Assembly: GCA_022843125.1 (NCBI GenBank)
Contig: JALHOG010000019.1
Location: 1-64,000 of the forward strand
DNA: 64,000 bases
From: Ilumatobacteraceae bacterium
GTDB taxonomy: Bacteria > Actinomycetota > Acidimicrobiia > Acidimicrobiales > Ilumatobacteraceae
Reading direction: 5' to 3'
Position numbers and translations under genes: made by a program. The notes beneath the pieces are model-generated. The model had not been told where the DNA came from. It did not search any database and saw nothing but the letters and a program-made list of their open reading frames with translations. This document shows, in pieces, positions 59,098-64,000 of this stretch; positions within the stretch are counted from its first letter, which is position 1; every line of letters starts with the position of its first letter.

Positions 59098-60170
59098 TGC
59101 GCTCCCGCCCGTGGCTCCTCGCCGCCGTGCTCGGCGCAGCCATGGTGTCCGCGTGTGCCGACCCGGCACGGCCCGAGGCGGCGACGACCGTGCTGGTGCC
59201 GACCGTGCGGTCCACCACTGCGCCGCCGACCGCTCCGTCGCTGACGAGTGCCCCAGCCTCGTCACCGCCCACCGAACCAGCGACGACGGAACCGGCTGAG
59301 TTCCAGCTGCCCGTGACGATCACGGACGGGACAGGCACGCAGGTCACCATCGAGTCGATCGACCGGATCGTGCCCGTCGACGGCGACCTCGCCGAGATCG
59401 TCTTCGCGCTCGGGCTCGGCGACCGGGTGGTGGCAACCGACCTGTCCGCCACCTATCCGCCCGAGGTCGACGGCGTCCCCGACATCGGCTATCAGCGTGC
59501 GCTCAACGCCGAGCCGATCGCTGCCGTCGAGCCGACGGTCGTGCTCGCCACCGACCTTGCACAACCGGTCGAGACGCTCGAGCAGCTCCGCGATCTCGGC
59601 ATCGCCGTCGTCGTGATCGACCGCGAGTTCACCCTCGACGGCCCCGCCCGCAAGGTGATGGCGGTCGCCGAGGCGCTCGGTGTGCCCGAGCGAGGGCGAG
59701 CGCTGGCCGCCGCAATGGGCGCCGAGCTCGATGCGGCCCTGGCGCGCACCGCCGCTGCCGTCGATCGACCGCGCGTGCTCGTGCTCTACCTGCGCGGCGA
59801 ACAGACCCAGCTGATCTTCGGGGCAGGGACGGGGGTCGACGTGATCCTGCCGGCAGTCGGGGCGGTCGACGTCGCCGCCGAACTCGGCGTCGAGGGCACC
59901 CGCCAGCTCACCGCCGAGGCCGTGCTCAACGCCGACCCGGAGGTACTGATCGTCACCACCACCGGCCTGGCGTCGGTCGGCGGTCTCGATGGCTTCCTCG
60001 CGCTCCCCGGCATCGCGCAGACCCCTGCCGGTGAGGCCGGCCGCGTCCTCGTCTACGAGGACCAGTTCCTGCTCGGTCTCGGGCCGCGCTTCGGTCGGCT
60101 CGTGTCGCAGCTGGCCGCCGACCTGCACCCCGACTTCCCATCAGATCTCCCGTCAACGAGCACCCCGTGA
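59094..60170 (+). CDS. Heme/iron ABC substrate-binding lipoprotein (HmuT-like)
   Basis: Lipobox AMVSACAD; IVFALGLGDRVVATDLSATYPPEVDGVPDIGYQRALNAEPIAAVEPTVVLA. Confidence 0.9.
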   Translation: MMRSRPWLLAAVLGAAMVSACADPARPEAATTVLVPTVRSTTAPPTAPSLTSAPASSPPTEPATTEPAEFQLPVTITDGTGTQVTIESIDRIVPVDGDLAEIVFALGLGDRVVATDLSATYPPEVDGVPDIGYQRALNAEPIAAVEPTVVLATDLAQPVETLEQLRDLGIAVVVIDREFTLDGPARKVMAVAEALGVPERGRALAAAMGAELDAALARTAAAVDRPRVLVLYLRGEQTQLIFGAGTGVDVILPAVGAVDVAAELGVEGTRQLTAEAVLNADPEVLIVTTTGLASVGGLDGFLALPGIAQTPAGEAGRVLVYEDQFLLGLGPRFGRLVSQLAADLHPDFPSDLPSTSTP

Positions 60171-61666
60171 ACACCAGGAGCCACCGATCCATGCAGCGAA
60201 CATCCATCACCGCCACCGTCGTCGCACTCGCACTCGCACTCGCCCTCGCCGCGTGCGGTGGCAGCGACGACACCGCCGTCGATGCAGCCGACACGGCGAC
60301 CGCCGCCGCGACGATCCCCGACACCACGACAGCGCCGACGACGAGCCCTGCGACGACCGCGGCTCCCGCAGGCGCGTTCCCGGTCACGATCGAGCACAAG
60401 TACGGCGAGACCACGATCGACGCCGAGCCCGCGCGCGTCGTGTCGATCGGTTACGGCGAGCACGACGGGTTGCTCTCGCTCGGGGTGATTCCTGTCGCCG
60501 TGCGCGACTGGTACGGCGAGCAGCCCTACGCCACCTGGCCGTGGGCCCAGGACGCGCTCGGCGACGCAACGCCCGAGATGCTGCCGAGCACCGAGCTCAA
60601 CTTCGAGCAGATCGCGGCGCTCCAGCCCGACCTGATCCTCGGCATCTCGTCAGGGATGACCGATGCCGACTTCGCGACGCTCTCGGCGATCGCGCCGACC
60701 GTCGCACAGCCGGGCGACTACGTCGACTACGGAACCCCGTGGGACGTGTCGCTGGAGATGACGGGACGCGCCGTCGGCAAGAGCGCCGAGGCCGAGCAGG
60801 TGATCGCCGACACGAAGCAGCTGTTCGCCGATGCGATCGCCGAGCATCCGGAGTTCGCCGGCGCCACCGCATCGGTCGCGTTCTACTTCCAGGACCAGAC
60901 CGGCGCCTACGCCTCGGAGGACGTCCGCAGCCGAGCGCTGGCCGACCTCGGCTTCGTGATCCCCACCGAGATCGACGAGCTGGCCGGCGACTCGTTCTTC
61001 GCCTCCTTCAGCGCCGAGGACCTGACCCCGATCGACACCGACGTGTTGATCTGGATCGGCCTCGACGAGACGGGACTCGACGAGGTGCGAGCGCTGCCCA
61101 CGCGCCCCGGCACGCGGGCGTACACCGAGGGTCGTGAGATCGTCGCCGACGACCTGCTCGGCGGGGCGTTCTCCCACTCGAGCCCGCTCAGCCTCGGGTA
61201 TGTGATCGACACCCTCGTGCCCGAACTCGCCCTCGCCGTCGACGGCGACCCGGCGACCGCCGTGCCGTCCGCCGCGCAGATCGCGACCGATGCAGGTGGC
61301 GCTCCGGCGGTCGACACCGGCGGTGATGCCGAGCAGGCTGCATCCGACGTGTGGACGCTCGTGTTCGACTCGTCGATCGCGTACGACGCGAAGGCGCCGC
61401 ACATCGAGGACGCCCAAGCGCTGCAGGGCACGATCGAGGCCTACACGGCCGCCGGGGAACCGATGGGCGGCATCTCGCTCGCTCCGACCGCGGTGACCGT
61501 CGACGGTGACACGGCGACCGTGACGTACGACGTGATGTTCGGCGACAACGCGGCCTACACCGACCTCACGGGCGTCATCACCCTCGTCGACGGCACGTGG
61601 GTCGTGCCCCGCGCCGAGTTCTGCTCGTTCATGTCGTCGGCCCGCATCAGCTGCCCCGCGGGCTGA
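60167..61666 (+). CDS. Iron-siderophore substrate-binding lipoprotein fused to a C-terminal Mtb12/NTF2-like domain
   Basis: Lipobox ALAACGGS; SBP core TTIDAEPARVVSIGYGEHDGLLSLGVIPVAV; C-terminal DVWTLVFDSSIAYDAKAPHIEDAQALQGTIEAYTAAG...WVVPRAEFCSFMSSARISCP. Confidence 0.85.
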   Translation: MNTRSHRSMQRTSITATVVALALALALAACGGSDDTAVDAADTATAAATIPDTTTAPTTSPATTAAPAGAFPVTIEHKYGETTIDAEPARVVSIGYGEHDGLLSLGVIPVAVRDWYGEQPYATWPWAQDALGDATPEMLPSTELNFEQIAALQPDLILGISSGMTDADFATLSAIAPTVAQPGDYVDYGTPWDVSLEMTGRAVGKSAEAEQVIADTKQLFADAIAEHPEFAGATASVAFYFQDQTGAYASEDVRSRALADLGFVIPTEIDELAGDSFFASFSAEDLTPIDTDVLIWIGLDETGLDEVRALPTRPGTRAYTEGREIVADDLLGGAFSHSSPLSLGYVIDTLVPELALAVDGDPATAVPSAAQIATDAGGAPAVDTGGDAEQAASDVWTLVFDSSIAYDAKAPHIEDAQALQGTIEAYTAAGEPMGGISLAPTAVTVDGDTATVTYDVMFGDNAAYTDLTGVITLVDGTWVVPRAEFCSFMSSARISCPAG

Positions 61667-61698
61667 CCCTCGATCCCGCACTGCGAAAGGACACCACC

Positions 61699-62028
61699 AT
61701 GACCGTCGTCAAGATCAACGCGATCGCCGTCCGGGAGGCGATGGGCCCCGAGCTGGAAGCCCGGTTCGCCGAACGGGCCCGACTCGTCGAGGACATGCCG
61801 GGCTTCGTCGGGTTCGAACTGCTCCGGCCGGTCGCCGGTGAGAGCCGGTACTTCGTCGTGACGCGCTGGGCCGACCACGACTCGTTCCGCGCGTGGGTCG
61901 GGAGCCAGCAGTTCCAGCAGGGTCACGCCCGCACCGACGCGCCCGACGGCCGGCCCGTCGCCGCCCACGCCGACCTGCTCGAGTTCGAGGTCGTCGAGCT
62001 CGCCCCCGCCGGCGCCGGTGACGGATGA
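61699..62028 (+). CDS. Antibiotic biosynthesis monooxygenase-fold protein, MhuD/IsdG-like heme-degrading candidate
   Basis: MTVVKINAIAVREAMGPELEARFAERARLVEDMPGFVGFELLRPVAGESRYFVVTRWADHDSFRAWVGSQQFQQGH. Confidence 0.85.
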   Translation: MTVVKINAIAVREAMGPELEARFAERARLVEDMPGFVGFELLRPVAGESRYFVVTRWADHDSFRAWVGSQQFQQGHARTDAPDGRPVAAHADLLEFEVVELAPAGAGDG

Positions 62029-62210
62029 ACTCGTTCGACGGATCGACGCACTGCCCGTGGTGCTTCGGCACGGGCGTCGCCCGCCTCTACGGCGTCGACG
62101 TCACGTGCGCCTGCGGAGCAAGCCTGATCGTCGGCGCCGGTGACGCCTCCGGCGCCGACGATCACCTTCGTCCCCGGCCTGCGTCGGCTCAACGGGGAGT
62201 TCGCAGGTGA
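62025..62210 (+). CDS. Small Cys-rich (zinc-ribbon-like) protein
   Basis: CPWCFGTGVARLYGVDVTCACG; ATGA overlap with MhuD-like gene. Confidence 0.6.
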   Translation: MNSFDGSTHCPWCFGTGVARLYGVDVTCACGASLIVGAGDASGADDHLRPRPASAQRGVRR

Positions 62211-62815
62211 ACGCGCCACTGGTCCTCCTAGGAGGCGACGCCCTCGTGGCGCTCCGCCGCGCCGCGTTGGTCACCGTCGCGGTGCCCGGAGCCGGGGTGC
62301 GGATCGCACAGCCCGGCTTGCCGGTCATACGCGTCGGGCCGCCGCCCGACGCCGCGAGGCGCGGTGTGATCGACCTGGTGCCGATCGAGTTCCGGCGGAT
62401 CATCATGTCGTTGATGGCGGGCGACGTCGCCGGTCTCGCCGGCCTGTTCGATCTGCATGCTCGCCCGGTGTCGATCGACTGGTTCACGCGGCGCGGCACC
62501 GAACTCGGCCCGATCGGTCTCGTCCGGCACGAGGTCGGGAGCGGTCAGCAGTTCGTGTTCGCGACGATGGTCGATGACGTGGAGGTGTCGGTCATCGCCG
62601 CATCAGCGCAACGCCGCGAGCATCCGACCTGGCTGAGCCGGGCAGTGGGGTGCGAGCACGACGGCCGTCTGCGCGGCACGGTGGTCCGCGTGGGGACGAG
62701 TGACCATCGACCCGAGTCGGTGCAGGCGGCGTTCGAACGGGTCGCTGACCTCGCGATCGCCTGCGCAGCCGAGGAGATCGGTCAGCGGCTCGTGCTGAGC
62801 CCGGCCCGCGGGTGA
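62207..62815 (+). CDS. Hypothetical protein at end of heme/iron operon
   Basis: GTG start overlapping upstream stop; MNAPLVLLGGDALVALRRAALVTVAVPGAGVRIAQPG... Confidence 0.6.
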   Translation: MNAPLVLLGGDALVALRRAALVTVAVPGAGVRIAQPGLPVIRVGPPPDAARRGVIDLVPIEFRRIIMSLMAGDVAGLAGLFDLHARPVSIDWFTRRGTELGPIGLVRHEVGSGQQFVFATMVDDVEVSVIAASAQRREHPTWLSRAVGCEHDGRLRGTVVRVGTSDHRPESVQAAFERVADLAIACAAEEIGQRLVLSPARG

Positions 62816-62861
62816 GCGGATGGCGTCTCGTCCTGTGCCGGACCTGTCGAGTCCCGGGCCG

Positions 62862-63983
62862 TCAGCAGGTGCCCCACACGATCGTGGCGAACTCTCCGGG
62901 TTCGCCCCAGCGGAAGCACGCCCGGCCGGTCGCCGTGTCGATGTCGAGGGCGAGCGAGACGGGTTGGTTCCACCTGGAGCGCTCCTCCTCGACGAATGAC
63001 GTCGCGGAGCCCCGCTTGAACGACTCGGAGTAGAAGACCCGCGCCGAACCGGCGAACGTGAAGCGAGCGGCGCGGTCGTGGCGGATGTCGATCGTCATCG
63101 TGTAGCTGGCGCTGCCGTACAGCTTGCCGCGCACCTGCTCCAGGCCTTGCTGGTGCGATGCGGGGGACGGGTCGAGCGTGAACACCACGGCCCTGACCGC
63201 GCCGTGCAGTGCATTCGGACCTGGGCTCGCGATCGCGTCAGGGTTCGAGTTGATGGTCGTCGAACGCTCGTCGACCTTCAGCTCGGACGTCCCGAGCAAC
63301 GAGTACTGCATCGTCGAGCCCGAGAAGGAGATGTCGCCCTTGACCTTCACGAAGAAGCCGGTGCGGGTGATCTCACCCTCGATCATCGCCCAGGTGGTGC
63401 GGGTGCGCGAGCCGGCGGGATCGACGGAGCCGACCGACGCCTTCCACGGGATCGAGACGCCCTTGAGCGCTTTGGCCGAGTCGAACTCGCCGTCGATGCG
63501 CCACGAGCCCTGCTGCGGAACGACGGTCGTCGCCTCGTCGCGCACCCTGACCCGGAAGCCGGTCAGGGTGGAGTCGGCGCCGTGGTACCAGACGCCGTTC
63601 ACGTCGAGGTCGCCGAGCTCGCCGAGGGTCACGGTGCCCTCGAGATCGGCCTTGCGGGCGTCGGTGACACCGCGGACCTTGGCGACCACGCTGCCGGCGG
63701 TCAGTGTGCCGCGGAAGCCGATCGCGAACGCCGGCGTCGCGTCCTCGACCCAGTCGAACTGGAAGCAGGGGCCGGAGGTGCCGACGCGAGGCACCGTCGT
63801 GGTGGTCGCCGTCGTGACCGGAGCGGCGCGTCCGATCGGCCCACCGATCCCCCCGCCGCCACGGCCGATCGAGATGCCGGTCGTCCCGCTCGGTGCTGCG
63901 ACGAGCGACGCCTGGCAGCGACCGTCGCCGCCGAGGCTCACCCCACCGATCGTGACCACGCCGGGGTTCACCCTGAGGTGCAC
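62862..63983 (-). CDS. Hypothetical secreted-type protein, probably 5'-truncated by window end
   Basis: Long coding frame with beta-rich low-charge sequence (GTLTAGSVVAKVRGVTDARKADLEGTVTLGELGDLDVNG...); true start may lie beyond 64000. Confidence 0.6.
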   Translation of the reverse strand: MHLRVNPGVVTIGGVSLGGDGRCQASLVAAPSGTTGISIGRGGGGIGGPIGRAAPVTTATTTTVPRVGTSGPCFQFDWVEDATPAFAIGFRGTLTAGSVVAKVRGVTDARKADLEGTVTLGELGDLDVNGVWYHGADSTLTGFRVRVRDEATTVVPQQGSWRIDGEFDSAKALKGVSIPWKASVGSVDPAGSRTRTTWAMIEGEITRTGFFVKVKGDISFSGSTMQYSLLGTSELKVDERSTTINSNPDAIASPGPNALHGAVRAVVFTLDPSPASHQQGLEQVRGKLYGSASYTMTIDIRHDRAARFTFAGSARVFYSESFKRGSATSFVEEERSRWNQPVSLALDIDTATGRACFRWGEPGEFATIVWGTC

Positions 63984-64000
63984 CTCCTCGAACCGGCCGT

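Overview
64 kb of a high-GC actinobacterial-type chromosome; gene style and content suggest an Acidimicrobiia/Ilumatobacter-like organism, but this is a guess. No rRNA, tRNA, CRISPR array, prophage or transposase was recognised. Main blocks: (1) 1-15.8 kb, a type VII secretion-like locus: DUF58 fragment, TgpA-like transglutaminase, FN3-repeat protein, Ser/Thr kinase, three T7SS-associated-looking proteins, an FHA-LuxR regulator and a 1779-aa EssC/EccC-like ATPase. (2) 15.8-25.6 kb, acyl-CoA dehydrogenase/MarR/thiolase/SDR/enoyl-CoA hydratase, LysR, EamA, AraC, selD, rnhB. (3) 25.7-34.4 kb, HPF-like protein, LLM oxidoreductase, otsB/otsA, reverse-transsulfuration genes and a large lipoprotein. 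(4) 34.5-37.9 kb, Zur-like regulator and a zinc ABC transporter. (5) 38.1-40.4 kb, three toxin-antitoxin modules separated by copies of a repeated palindromic intergenic element. (6) 40.6-46.3 kb, YcgQ/permease pair, FecCD-type iron importer, and a yybP-ykoY (Mn) riboswitch upstream of a GDT1-family gene. (7) 46.4-47.7 kb, DUF4143 ATPase preceded by three 23-bp direct repeats. (8) 47.8-62.8 kb, a large iron/heme region with FurA-KatG, several substrate-binding proteins, FhuF-like protein, heterodimeric ABC exporter pair and MhuD-like protein. Four of the iron promoters share a DtxR/IdeR-like box at the same position relative to the -10. All calls are from reading the sequence and the supplied translations; no database searches were run.
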